In this document: positions 46,086 through 54,087 of the stretch, piece by piece
Layout: every line of letters starts with the position of its first letter
Position numbering within the stretch: position 1 is the first letter of the stretch
Assembly (NCBI RefSeq): GCF_003635165.1
Contig: NZ_ML058597.1
Location: 62,001-126,000, forward strand
Origin: Burkholderia sp. Nafp2/4-1b
GTDB taxonomy: Bacteria; Pseudomonadota; Gammaproteobacteria; Burkholderiales; Burkholderiaceae
Direction: 5' to 3'
DNA: 64,000 nt
The notes under the pieces: model-generated
Told to the model about the DNA's origin: nothing
Database searches by the model: none
The model's input: the letters and a program-made list of their open reading frames with translations, nothing else
Program-made: the position numbers and the translations under genes

Positions 46086-47030
46086 TCAGCGCGTTGCGCG
46101 GCGGTCGCTGCGCGGGGTCACGCCGAACCGCGCGCGATACGTGCGCGAGAAATGCGACGGCGATTCGAAGCCGCACGCGACGCACACAGAGGTGATGCTC
46201 ATGTCGGTCTGCTGCAATAGCTCGCGCGCACGATCGAGGCGCAGGTTCAGGTAGAAGCGCGTCGGCGTGTCGTTCAGCGTCGCGCTGAAGAGGCGCTCGA
46301 GCTGGCGCCGCGTGATCGACACGTCCTGCGCGAGCGCGTCGGAGCCGAGCGGGTTTTCCATGTGCCGCTGCATCGTGTCGATCACCTGGATCAGCTTGCG
46401 GTTGTGCACGCCATAGCGCGCGGCGATCTCGAGCCGCTGGCTGTCCGAACGCTGGCGGATGCGGCTGACGACGAACTGCTCGGAGATCACGGCCGCGAGC
46501 TCGGCGCCGTGCCGCCGGCCGATCAGGTCGAGCATCATGTCGATCGATGCGGTGCCGCCCGCACACGTGATGCGCCGTTCGTCGATCTCGAACAGTTCCT
46601 GCGTCGCGTTCAGGCCCGGGTAACGTTCGCGGAAAGCGGCGAGCGCTTCCCAATGCAGCGTGAGCGTTTGCGATGCGTCGAACAGCCCGGCTTCCGCGAG
46701 CACGAAACTGCCTGTGTCGATGCCGCCGAGCGTCGCGCCGTGCCGGTTCTGGCGGCGCAGCCAGTCGGCGAGCGCGCGGTCGTAGCATACGAGCGGATCG
46801 AAGCCCGCGACGACGAACACCGTCTCGACCTGCGCGACGTCCGCGTATGCGGCTTCGGCGGCGACCGGGATGCCGTTGCTCGCGGCGACGGGCGCGCCGT
46901 CCGCGCTGATCACGTGCCAGCGGTACAGCTCGGTGCGGAACCGGTTCGCGACGCGCAGCGGTTCGACCGCCGACATGAAGCCGAGCGCGGAGAAGCCGGG
47001 CAGCAACAGGAAATGGAAATCCTCTGGCAT
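46086..47030 (-). CDS. GlxA/AraC-family transcriptional regulator
   Basis: 314 residues from ATG at 47030. DJ-1/PfpI-like sensor domain (FHFLLLPGFSALGFMSAVEPLRVANRF, GGIDTGSFVLAEAGLF) and a C-terminal AraC domain (LAQDVSITRRQLERLFSATL, VCVACGFESPSHFSRTYRARF). A paralogue of the gbdR-like gene; relatives respond to carnitine, arginine or other amines. Its target here is unknown. Confidence 0.88.
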   Translation of the reverse strand: MPEDFHFLLLPGFSALGFMSAVEPLRVANRFRTELYRWHVISADGAPVAASNGIPVAAEAAYADVAQVETVFVVAGFDPLVCYDRALADWLRRQNRHGATLGGIDTGSFVLAEAGLFDASQTLTLHWEALAAFRERYPGLNATQELFEIDERRITCAGGTASIDMMLDLIGRRHGAELAAVISEQFVVSRIRQRSDSQRLEIAARYGVHNRKLIQVIDTMQRHMENPLGSDALAQDVSITRRQLERLFSATLNDTPTRFYLNLRLDRARELLQQTDMSITSVCVACGFESPSHFSRTYRARFGVTPRSDRRATR

Positions 47031-47154
47031 CGGAGCGTGGGGTGGAATCGGGATAGTTGTCGCGTGCCGCGCGATGCAGCGCGGCGCGGCGAGCGGTCGG
47101 GCAGGCACGCGAGCACCGCGCCCGGCTCGCGCGAGCCGAACGTTCAGAACGGGA

Positions 47155-48138
47155 TTATCGCGGGTTTTGCCCGCGCTCAGCGGTTTTTGCGCCGTACGCC
47201 GTCCGGCGCGCGGTGGTCGAAGGCAGTTCGCCGAACTGGGCCTTGTACGCGTTCGCGAAATGCCCGAGGTGGATGAAGCCCCAGCGCGCGGCCGCTTCGC
47301 TGATCGGCAGGTCCGACTGCCGCGTGTCGAGCAGCAGGCGGCGCACCTGCGCGAGGCGCAGCGAGCGCGTGTAATTCAGCGGGCCGGTCTGCGCGACCGA
47401 CTGGAAGCTGTTCTGCATCGTGCGCCGGCTCACGCGCAGCTGCGTGCACAGGCTCAGGATGTCGACGGGTGCTTCCGGATGTTCGATCACGTAGTCGTGT
47501 ACGCGCCGCACGATGTCCGCATGGCACGCGTGCGTGAGCCGGTTCGGCGGCTCCGGCATCCGGTACGTGAGGAGATCGACGAGCACGTTGCCGACTTCGC
47601 CGCGCAGTTCCGACTGCGCACGAGCCGTGTCGAACGTATCGGGTGCCGACAACACGCCTTCGAGCAGCGTCGCGAAGTGCACGCTCGCGCGTTCGCATGC
47701 GGCGGCCGGCACGTCGACGACGCCGCGCCGCAGCGTGCGTTCGTCGAACCGTACGTCGGCGGCATCCTCGATCTGCTGCGTCAGCTCGTGATCGACGACC
47801 ACGCCGATCAGCGACATGTCGTCCGGTGAATGGAGTTCGAAAGGTGCGCCGCCGCGCGCCATCACGATCGTGCCGCGCCCGATGCGCGCATCGCCGAATG
47901 CGAACGTGCCGGCACCGGTGAGCGGCATCCCGAACACCGTATGGCCGGGCGGCAGGCGTCCGCGCTGGATGATGCGCACGTTCGCCGCTTCCTGGAACAG
48001 CTGCACGCCGTCGAGTTCGACGTGCTTGACTGCGCTGCGATACGAGCCGCAGCCGATCTGGTCGTAACGCTGCTCCCAGCCGCGCAGCGCCTCGGCGTGC
48101 CGGTCTGCGTCGTCGAACATCTGATGAAACACGAGCAC
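47155..48138 (-). CDS. AraC-family regulator, probably of the amine dehydrogenase operon
   Basis: 327 residues. An N-terminal cupin-like sensor region is followed by a C-terminal AraC domain (LSLCTQLRVSRRTMQNSFQS, EAAARWGFIHLGHFANAYKAQFGELP) of the EutR/FeaR-like kind. It is divergent from the aromatic amine dehydrogenase operon 240 bases away, so it probably activates it in response to an amine. An 18-base palindrome lies just upstream. Confidence 0.85.
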   Translation of the reverse strand: MLVFHQMFDDADRHAEALRGWEQRYDQIGCGSYRSAVKHVELDGVQLFQEAANVRIIQRGRLPPGHTVFGMPLTGAGTFAFGDARIGRGTIVMARGGAPFELHSPDDMSLIGVVVDHELTQQIEDAADVRFDERTLRRGVVDVPAAACERASVHFATLLEGVLSAPDTFDTARAQSELRGEVGNVLVDLLTYRMPEPPNRLTHACHADIVRRVHDYVIEHPEAPVDILSLCTQLRVSRRTMQNSFQSVAQTGPLNYTRSLRLAQVRRLLLDTRQSDLPISEAAARWGFIHLGHFANAYKAQFGELPSTTARRTAYGAKTAERGQNPR

Positions 48139-48175
48139 GGCGCCTCCGGCGATCGTTCGGACCGCGCAAGATTAA

Positions 48176-48193
48176 ACCGACCGCGCGGTCGGT
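48176..48193. promoter_or_regulatory. Perfect 18-base palindrome, TetR-type operator candidate
   Basis: ACCGACCGCGCGGTCGGT, with no mismatch, lies 38 bases upstream of the AraC start and 186 upstream of the dehydrogenase large-subunit gene. The ACCGACC arms resemble TetR-family operators. No TetR gene is present in the window. Confidence 0.6.
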
Positions 48194-48378
48194 GCAATAC
48201 GGATGAGCGCCATTCCTCCGAGGGTTTTGGAGGGGAGGGATGGCGCGCGCACGCGGTGCCTTTCAGGCGGTTTTCCAATATCCCGATTCGGCACGCACGC
48301 GTTGCCGGTCCGGGTGCTGAACGGATTTATTGTCGAACTACAGTCGCCCCACACAACGTGAATCCAACTGGAGGCGAC

Positions 48379-49536
48379 ATGATGACAAGGCGACGCACCG
48401 CGGCTTTCGCGGCGACGCTGGCGTTCGCGGCGGCGTGGGGCGGCAGCGCGTACGCGACGGAAAGGCCCGAGGAACTGGTCGTGCAGAAGATGCCGCCGTG
48501 GCATCCGCACGAGGTCTACGTCGTCGATATCGCGATGCCGAACATGACCGACGGGCGCATCTACGTATACGACGCCGACGCGAAGAAGCTGCTCGGCCAG
48601 ATCGACGGCGGCTTCGCGCCGGGCCTCGCGATCTCGCCCGACCACAAGACGAGCTTCATCGCGACGACGTATTTTTCGCGCGGTTCGCACGGCGCGCGCA
48701 CCGACGTCGTCGAGATGACCGACAACACGACGCTCGATCACGCCGGCGAGATCGCGATTCCGGCGAAGCACGGGCAGCACGTGCCGTCGCCGTACAACAC
48801 CGCGTTCAGCGCGGACGGCAAGCGGCTGTACGTCGCGAACATCACGCCGGCCGCGTCGGTGACGGTCATCGACGCGGTGTCGAAGCAGGTGCTGTCGGAG
48901 ATCGACACCGCCGCCTGCGTGCTCGCGTATCCGGCGGGGAACGACCGCTTCGCCGCGCTGTGCGAAAGCGGCAAGGCGCTCACCGTGACGCTCGATGCGA
49001 ACGGCAAGGAGGTGAAGCGCACGATGTCCGACGCGTTCATCGACGTCGACAACGATCCGGCCTTCATCAACGCGTCGCGCTACCACGGCGGTTATCTGTT
49101 CACGACGTATCACGGCAACGTGCGCAGCGCCGATTTCAGCGGCGACAAGCCGGTGTTCGGCAAGTCGTGGTCGTTGCTGAGCGATGCCGAGCGCGCCGAA
49201 GGCTGGCGCCCGGGCGGCATGCAGCAGACGGCCGTGCAGGTGAAGCAGAGCCGCTACTACGTGCTGATGCACAAGGGCGGCGACGGCACGCACAAGGATC
49301 CCGGCACGCAGGTGTGGGTGTACGACCTGAAGACGAAGCAGCGTGTCGCGCGCTGGGATCTCGCGCAGCTGAAGGTCGATCCGCTCGTGTCGATCCAGGT
49401 CAGCGAGGACGACAAGCCGCTGTTCTACGGGCTGACGGGTACGTCCGACCTCGTCGTGATGGACGCGCACAGCGGCAAGCCGCAGCACGTCGAGAAGCAG
49501 ATCGGCAGTACGCCGACGCTGCTCGTGAACCCGTGA
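48379..49536 (+). CDS. aauB: Aromatic amine dehydrogenase large (beta-propeller) subunit
   Basis: 385 residues with signal peptide (TAAFAATLAFAAAWGGSAYA). Amine dehydrogenase heavy chain: repeated propeller blades (MTDGRIYVYDADAKKLLGQI, GGFAPGLAISPDHKTSFIAT, TAFSADGKRLYVANITPAAS) and QVWVYDLKTKQRVARWDL. Periplasmic partner of the TTQ small subunit encoded three genes on. Start at 48379 with GGAGG upstream. The aau assignment over mauB rests on features of the small subunit and the absence of other mau genes. Confidence 0.88.
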   Translation: MMTRRRTAAFAATLAFAAAWGGSAYATERPEELVVQKMPPWHPHEVYVVDIAMPNMTDGRIYVYDADAKKLLGQIDGGFAPGLAISPDHKTSFIATTYFSRGSHGARTDVVEMTDNTTLDHAGEIAIPAKHGQHVPSPYNTAFSADGKRLYVANITPAASVTVIDAVSKQVLSEIDTAACVLAYPAGNDRFAALCESGKALTVTLDANGKEVKRTMSDAFIDVDNDPAFINASRYHGGYLFTTYHGNVRSADFSGDKPVFGKSWSLLSDAERAEGWRPGGMQQTAVQVKQSRYYVLMHKGGDGTHKDPGTQVWVYDLKTKQRVARWDLAQLKVDPLVSIQVSEDDKPLFYGLTGTSDLVVMDAHSGKPQHVEKQIGSTPTLLVNP

Positions 49537-49543
49537 GACCGCG

Positions 49544-50098
49544 ATGACGCTCGATCCCGTACTTGCCACCAGCGCACAGGCAGGCGCTGCCGTCGTCGTG
49601 CTGCTCGGTGCCTTCGCGAAGATGCGCCGGCCTGCCGCGTTCCGCCAGGCGCTCGCCGGTTATCGCCTGCTGCCCGATGCGCTCACCGCGCCCGCCGCGT
49701 TTGCCATTCCGCTCGCGGAAGTGGTTTGCGCCGCCGCGCTGCTGTTTCCCGATACGCGCATGACCGGTGCGCTCGGCCTGATCGCGTTGCTGCTCGTGTT
49801 CGCGGCCGGCATGGCGATCAACATCGTGCGTGGCCATACCGACATCGACTGCGGGTGTTCCGGCTTTGCTGCCGCGCGCGCCGATGCGCCGCGCGGCATC
49901 GGCTGGCTGCATGTCGCACGCGCGCTGCTGCTCGTCGCGCTGGCCGCGACCGCGCTCGTCGAGCCGGGCAGCCGCGCGGTCGTGTGGTTCGACTACCTGA
50001 CGCTGTTCTCTTCCGTATTGCTGATCGTTTGCGCGCTGCTCACCGTCGACGTGCTGCTTGCCAACGGTCCGCGCCTTTCCCACCTGAGGAATTCATGA
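49544..50098 (+). CDS. mauE: MauE-type membrane protein for amine dehydrogenase assembly
   Basis: 184 residues, about five membrane helices (AGAAVVVLLGAFAKMRRPAA, GALGLIALLLVFAAGMAINI). MauE family; contains DIDCGCSGF, a cysteine pair typical of this group, perhaps exchanging disulfides with MauD. Required in related systems for disulfide formation and maturation of the small subunit. 7 bases after the large subunit, overlapping mauD. Confidence 0.87.
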   Translation: MTLDPVLATSAQAGAAVVVLLGAFAKMRRPAAFRQALAGYRLLPDALTAPAAFAIPLAEVVCAAALLFPDTRMTGALGLIALLLVFAAGMAINIVRGHTDIDCGCSGFAAARADAPRGIGWLHVARALLLVALAATALVEPGSRAVVWFDYLTLFSSVLLIVCALLTVDVLLANGPRLSHLRNS

Positions 50099-50739
50099 TG
50101 CAAACCGCTCTCACCGTTTCCACCGCGCTGCTGTGGGTCGCCGTGCTCGCGCTCGGCGCGATCTGCCTCGCGCTCGTCCGCCAGATCGGCATCCTGTACG
50201 AACGCATCATGCCGGCTGGCGCGCTGATGATCGACAAGGGGCCGGCGGTCGGCGCGATCGCCCCGACGTTCGAGCTCACCGATATTCGCGGCTCGCGGCT
50301 GAAGGTTGGCGGCATCGATGCAGCGGGCAAGGCGACGCTGCTGTTCTTCCTGTCGCCGACGTGCCCGGTCTGCAAGAAGCTGCTGCCGCTGTTGCCGTCG
50401 CTGCAGGCGAGCGAATCGACGCCGGTGAACATCGTGCTCGCCAGCGACGGCGATCTCGACGAGCACACGCGCTTTGCGCAAAAGCACGACCTCGCGCGTT
50501 TCCCGTATGTGCTGTCGCAGGAACTCGGCCTCGCGTACCAGATCGGCAAGCTGCCGTACGCGGTGCTGCTCGACGACACCGGCACCGTGCGCGCGAAGGG
50601 GCTCGTCAATACCCGCGAGCATCTCGAAAGCCTGTTCGAAGCGAAGGAGCGTGGCGTTGCATCGCTGCAGCAGTTCGTGCACGGCGATCACGACCACGGC
50701 GGCCACGGCGGTCGCGAAGAGCACGCGCAGCACGCGTGA
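50095..50739 (+). CDS. mauD: MauD-type thioredoxin-like protein for amine dehydrogenase assembly
   Basis: 214 residues: an N-terminal membrane anchor (VSTALLWVAVLALGAICLAL), then a thioredoxin-fold domain facing the periplasm with the redox pair CPVC (FFLSPTCPVCKKLLPLLPSL). Family role: forms or isomerises the many disulfides of the small subunit. The C-terminus ends in a His-rich tail (HGDHDHGGHGG...) that could bind metal. ATGA overlap with mauE. Confidence 0.9.
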   Translation: MMQTALTVSTALLWVAVLALGAICLALVRQIGILYERIMPAGALMIDKGPAVGAIAPTFELTDIRGSRLKVGGIDAAGKATLLFFLSPTCPVCKKLLPLLPSLQASESTPVNIVLASDGDLDEHTRFAQKHDLARFPYVLSQELGLAYQIGKLPYAVLLDDTGTVRAKGLVNTREHLESLFEAKERGVASLQQFVHGDHDHGGHGGREEHAQHA

Positions 50740-50778
50740 TCGGCCGACTCTCTTTCAACGTCAACGGAGAACAACGAC

Positions 50779-51309
50779 ATGGGCCTGTTTGATTCATGGT
50801 TCGAACGGTCGGCACGCGGCGTCGCGCAGCATAGTTCGCGGCGCAGCGCGATGGCGAAGCTCGGCAAGGTGCTGGTGGGATCGGCGATGCTGCCGCTGCT
50901 GCCGGTCGATCGCACTGCGTACGCAGCCGATGCGGCGGCTGGTGCATCGGCGGCTTCCGGCGCCAGCGACGATCCACTGAGCTGCGATTACTGGAAATAC
51001 TGCGCGATCGACGGCTGGCTGTGCAGCTGCTGCGGCGGCACGTCGAGCAGTTGCCCGCCCGGCACGACGCCGTCGCCGATCACGTGGATCGGCACCTGCC
51101 GCAATCCGCACGACGGGTCGGACTACATCGTGTCGTACAACGACTGCTGCGGCAAGACGTCGTGTGGCAAGTGCTTCTGCAACCGCAACGAGCGCGAGAA
51201 GCCGCTGTACAAGCTGTCGCTGAACAACGACATCAACTGGTGCATGGCGAACGGCAATTCGAATTACCACTGTTCGGTTTCGGTCCTGCTCGGAGCGGCA
51301 AAGCAATGA
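50779..51309 (+). CDS. aauA: Aromatic amine dehydrogenase small (TTQ) subunit
   Basis: 176 residues with a Tat-type leader (SRRSAMAKLG then a weak hydrophobic stretch) and 14 cysteines in the mature part. Trp103 (ITWIGTC) and Trp154 (DINWC) are 51 residues apart, the spacing of the two tryptophans that form tryptophan tryptophylquinone (57/108 in methylamine and 109/160 in aromatic amine dehydrogenase). Asp122 (YNDCC) matches the catalytic base. The 12-residue gap from Trp154 to the next catalytic position equals that of the aromatic enzyme, but the residue is Ser166 instead of Thr. Oxidises primary amines to aldehyde and ammonia in the periplasm. Confidence 0.9.
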   Translation: MGLFDSWFERSARGVAQHSSRRSAMAKLGKVLVGSAMLPLLPVDRTAYAADAAAGASAASGASDDPLSCDYWKYCAIDGWLCSCCGGTSSSCPPGTTPSPITWIGTCRNPHDGSDYIVSYNDCCGKTSCGKCFCNRNEREKPLYKLSLNNDINWCMANGNSNYHCSVSVLLGAAKQ

Positions 51310-51809
51310 AAGTGAAGCAAGCTGGAAAGATCGTGGCCGCATGCATGGCGGCGGCCGGCGCGTTTTTCGTGCTGCCGGGCGTGGCTGCTGCGCAGCAGGT
51401 CGCTCATTACCCGGCCGGCAGGAGCCTGTTCGACGCGCAGTGCGCCGTGTGTCACCAGGCGGGCGGCAAGGGGCAGGACGGCCTTGCGCCGCCGCTGACC
51501 GAGTATCCGGGCAAGTACGCGACGGCCGACGCGGGCCGCGCGCAACTCGTCGCGACGCTGTTGCACGGGATGTTCGGCGAGATCAACGTGCACGACAAGC
51601 GCTACAACTTCAAGATGCCGTCGTTCGCGAGCGCGAGCGATGACGACATCGCGAACGTGCTCAACTACGTCGTGTTCGACCTCAACGACAAGCATGGCGA
51701 CGCGAAGCCCTTCACCGCGGCGGATATCCGCGCGGCGCGTGCGAAGGAGATGGACGGTACGGCCGTTCACGCGCAACGTGCGGTCGTGACGAAGGGGCTG
51801 GGGTTGTGA
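51306..51809 (+). CDS. Monoheme c-type cytochrome of the amine dehydrogenase operon
   Basis: 167 residues with signal peptide (IVAACMAAAGAFFVLPGVAAA), one heme site CAVCH and a downstream Met in FKMPSF as the likely axial ligand. ATGA overlap with aauA, so co-translated. Possible electron acceptor for the dehydrogenase or partner in TTQ formation. Confidence 0.88.
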   Translation: MKVKQAGKIVAACMAAAGAFFVLPGVAAAQQVAHYPAGRSLFDAQCAVCHQAGGKGQDGLAPPLTEYPGKYATADAGRAQLVATLLHGMFGEINVHDKRYNFKMPSFASASDDDIANVLNYVVFDLNDKHGDAKPFTAADIRAARAKEMDGTAVHAQRAVVTKGLGL

Positions 51810-52357
51810 ATGCCCTTCGGTGCGTGCCGCGCCGCGACGGGGCAGGGCGAGGCGTCCGATATGCGGTGGCGTCGCGGATCGGCCCGATCATGCAGCGTCG
51901 TCTATCGTCGTGGCTGGCGGCGGTCGCGGCCGCCGCATCGGCGATTGCCGTTCCCGCACATGCCGACGGCGTGATCGACGCGACGCTCGCACGGCAGCAC
52001 TGGGTGCTCAACTGCATGGGCTGCCACACGGCGACGGGCGGCGGTATTCCGGGCAAGGTGCCACCGCTCGCGAATTCGCTCGGCTACTTCACGCATCTGC
52101 CGGCCGGGCGCGAGTACGTGATGCGTGTGCCCGGCGCGTCGAACTCGGCGCTGTCGGATCAGGATCTCGCCGACGTGCTCAACTGGGTGCTTACGACGAT
52201 GAACCGCGATGCGCTGCCGCGCGATTTCAAGCCTTATACGGCGGCCGAGATCGCCGCGCATCGGCGCCCAGCGTTTTCCGATGTCGCGACCGTGCGTGCC
52301 GGCTTGGTCCGCGCGCTGCATGAGCGCGGGATCGACGCTGTGTCGGAGCGGTACTGA
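51806..52357 (+). CDS. Second monoheme c-type cytochrome of the operon
   Basis: 183 residues if started at GTG 51806 (overlapping the previous stop), or 155 from ATG 51890, which gives a cleaner signal peptide (WLAAVAAAASAIAVPAHA). One heme site CMGCH; Met ligand probably in VMRVPG or later. It resembles the preceding cytochrome only in layout. Last gene of the operon. Confidence 0.85.
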   Translation: MNALRCVPRRDGAGRGVRYAVASRIGPIMQRRLSSWLAAVAAAASAIAVPAHADGVIDATLARQHWVLNCMGCHTATGGGIPGKVPPLANSLGYFTHLPAGREYVMRVPGASNSALSDQDLADVLNWVLTTMNRDALPRDFKPYTAAEIAAHRRPAFSDVATVRAGLVRALHERGIDAVSERY

Positions 52358-52373
52358 TCAGCCTTGTGCCGCT

Positions 52374-53900
52374 TCAGTGCGGTGGCGCCAGACGTTTGAA
52401 GCGCTTCCACAGCTTCTTCAATGGCTGATGATCGGCTGCGACGCGCGCGGCCAGAAAGCCGCGTGCAAAACTCGCGCCCGGTGCGGTGTCGGGTGACCTG
52501 CGAGGCAGTGCCTTCAGAAACTGCTCCGCGACGACGGCGTCGTTACGCCAACCGAGGTCGTCCTGAAGCGCGGTCAGCGCGTCGACATACGATCGGACTG
52601 CGCGCTTGCGGCACAGCGACGCGAAAAATTCCGTCGCGTATCGAACCTTCTTCGCCGCGATGCGGGCACGGTGACGACGGTGATCGTCCAGATCGGCCAG
52701 CCGCTTGCCGCGTTTGATCAGTTTGCGGTGCCGGCGACGCAGCACATCCTCGGCAAACGGCTTCGCTGGCCGCATGATCGCGTCGCGCTGTTGGTCGGAC
52801 AGCTCGTCTCGCCAACCCTTTCGGTGCAACCATGAAGCAAGCTGCAACGCGAGCCGCGTGTAGCGAACCGACTTGACTGCGTCCGCCGCGCGCTGCCGGT
52901 TGTCGGCGGCAATGTGCTCGCACGTGTCGCGCACTGCACGGATCTCGTCCGGCGTGCCGTTCGTGCCGGCATGGTCGAGCGTCGTTCCAGCCAGCACCTC
53001 CCAGTCGCGCGCCGCGCCGAGCTCGGAGGCAATCCAGCGCAGTTCGTCGTCAAGGCCGGGATACGCGGGAATCGCCTTCGCGAACAGGTCGAGCGCCGAG
53101 CGCAGGCGACGAAGCCCGACACGCATCTGATGGACACTCGACGGATCGTCGCCGGACTCGACGCCGCGCTCATTGGCGTGGACCTGATCCAGGCAATTGC
53201 GCGCGATTTCGCAGAATGCGGATTCGATCGAATCGCGTTTCGTCAGTTGTACCGGTTGCGCCTTGACGGCCGGGTGGTGCTCGGCAGCGAGCAGGCCGTA
53301 GCCGAGATCGGCCTTGCTTGCGCGATCGATGCGCAAGGGCGCGATTTCCAGTAGTTCGAGTGCGACGCCGTACAGGCTTTCAGGCCGGCCATGTTTGAGC
53401 TCCAGTTCGACGGCGGCGATCGGGACCGAATTCGATCCCGCGTCGATCGTCCCCTTGTCGAGCGCAACCTCGATTTCATCGCCGGACGGCAGGCGCAGCG
53501 GTAAAACCGTACGCTTGATCCGCGTGACGAATACGGGCTGGAGCCGGGATGCCGTCGCGTCGTCGTGAATCAGCCTGCCGAGATCGCTGTCAGCGGGAAT
53601 CTGATCGTGCAGCAGCGTCAGATCGGGCACGTCGCCGTCGACGGACATCTCGAACTCATCCCTGTCGAACAGGCCGGCCTGTGTGGATCCTTCCCGCTTC
53701 AATGTCTGGATCCTGTCGTTGCCGACCGCGCGTACGCGCAGAGAAGCCGTGCACCGGTGAAATGCCAGCGCGGCCGTATCGAAGTACGTGCTCGTCAGCA
53801 GTTGACGTGCCTGACCGCCATCGGCGTTCGCGAGCAATGGCGCATGACGAAACTTCTCCAGGTCCCTGACGGAAACCCGCAGCTTCAACTCTCGTTCCAT
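52374..53900 (-). CDS. CYTH/CHAD-domain inorganic triphosphatase-like protein
   Basis: 508 residues. The CYTH domain (about 1-200) begins MERELKLR, the ExExK signature of triphosphate tunnel enzymes, with charged strands lining the tunnel. The C-terminal CHAD domain (about 215-500) has helical histidine motifs (VHQMRVGLRRLRSAL, HRRHRARIAAKKVRY) that bind polyphosphate. Likely hydrolyses inorganic triphosphate and binds polyP, as E. coli YgiF. ATG at 53900 chosen for the MERELK start. Confidence 0.9.
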   Translation of the reverse strand: MERELKLRVSVRDLEKFRHAPLLANADGGQARQLLTSTYFDTAALAFHRCTASLRVRAVGNDRIQTLKREGSTQAGLFDRDEFEMSVDGDVPDLTLLHDQIPADSDLGRLIHDDATASRLQPVFVTRIKRTVLPLRLPSGDEIEVALDKGTIDAGSNSVPIAAVELELKHGRPESLYGVALELLEIAPLRIDRASKADLGYGLLAAEHHPAVKAQPVQLTKRDSIESAFCEIARNCLDQVHANERGVESGDDPSSVHQMRVGLRRLRSALDLFAKAIPAYPGLDDELRWIASELGAARDWEVLAGTTLDHAGTNGTPDEIRAVRDTCEHIAADNRQRAADAVKSVRYTRLALQLASWLHRKGWRDELSDQQRDAIMRPAKPFAEDVLRRRHRKLIKRGKRLADLDDHRRHRARIAAKKVRYATEFFASLCRKRAVRSYVDALTALQDDLGWRNDAVVAEQFLKALPRRSPDTAPGASFARGFLAARVAADHQPLKKLWKRFKRLAPPH

Positions 53901-54087
53901 ATCGCCTCCGATGTGGCGCATGACTATCAGACTACACCGGATCGATGAGGTTGCCGACGCGTGCCGATTCACGCATGCGCATCGATTGGCATGCGCGCAC
54001 CGAGCGCGACGTCATGCGCTGAATCGTCCCTTTTCCGTTTCACGCGTGTGCGCTAGCCCGGCGGTGGCGATCGGTTCCGATCCGTGC

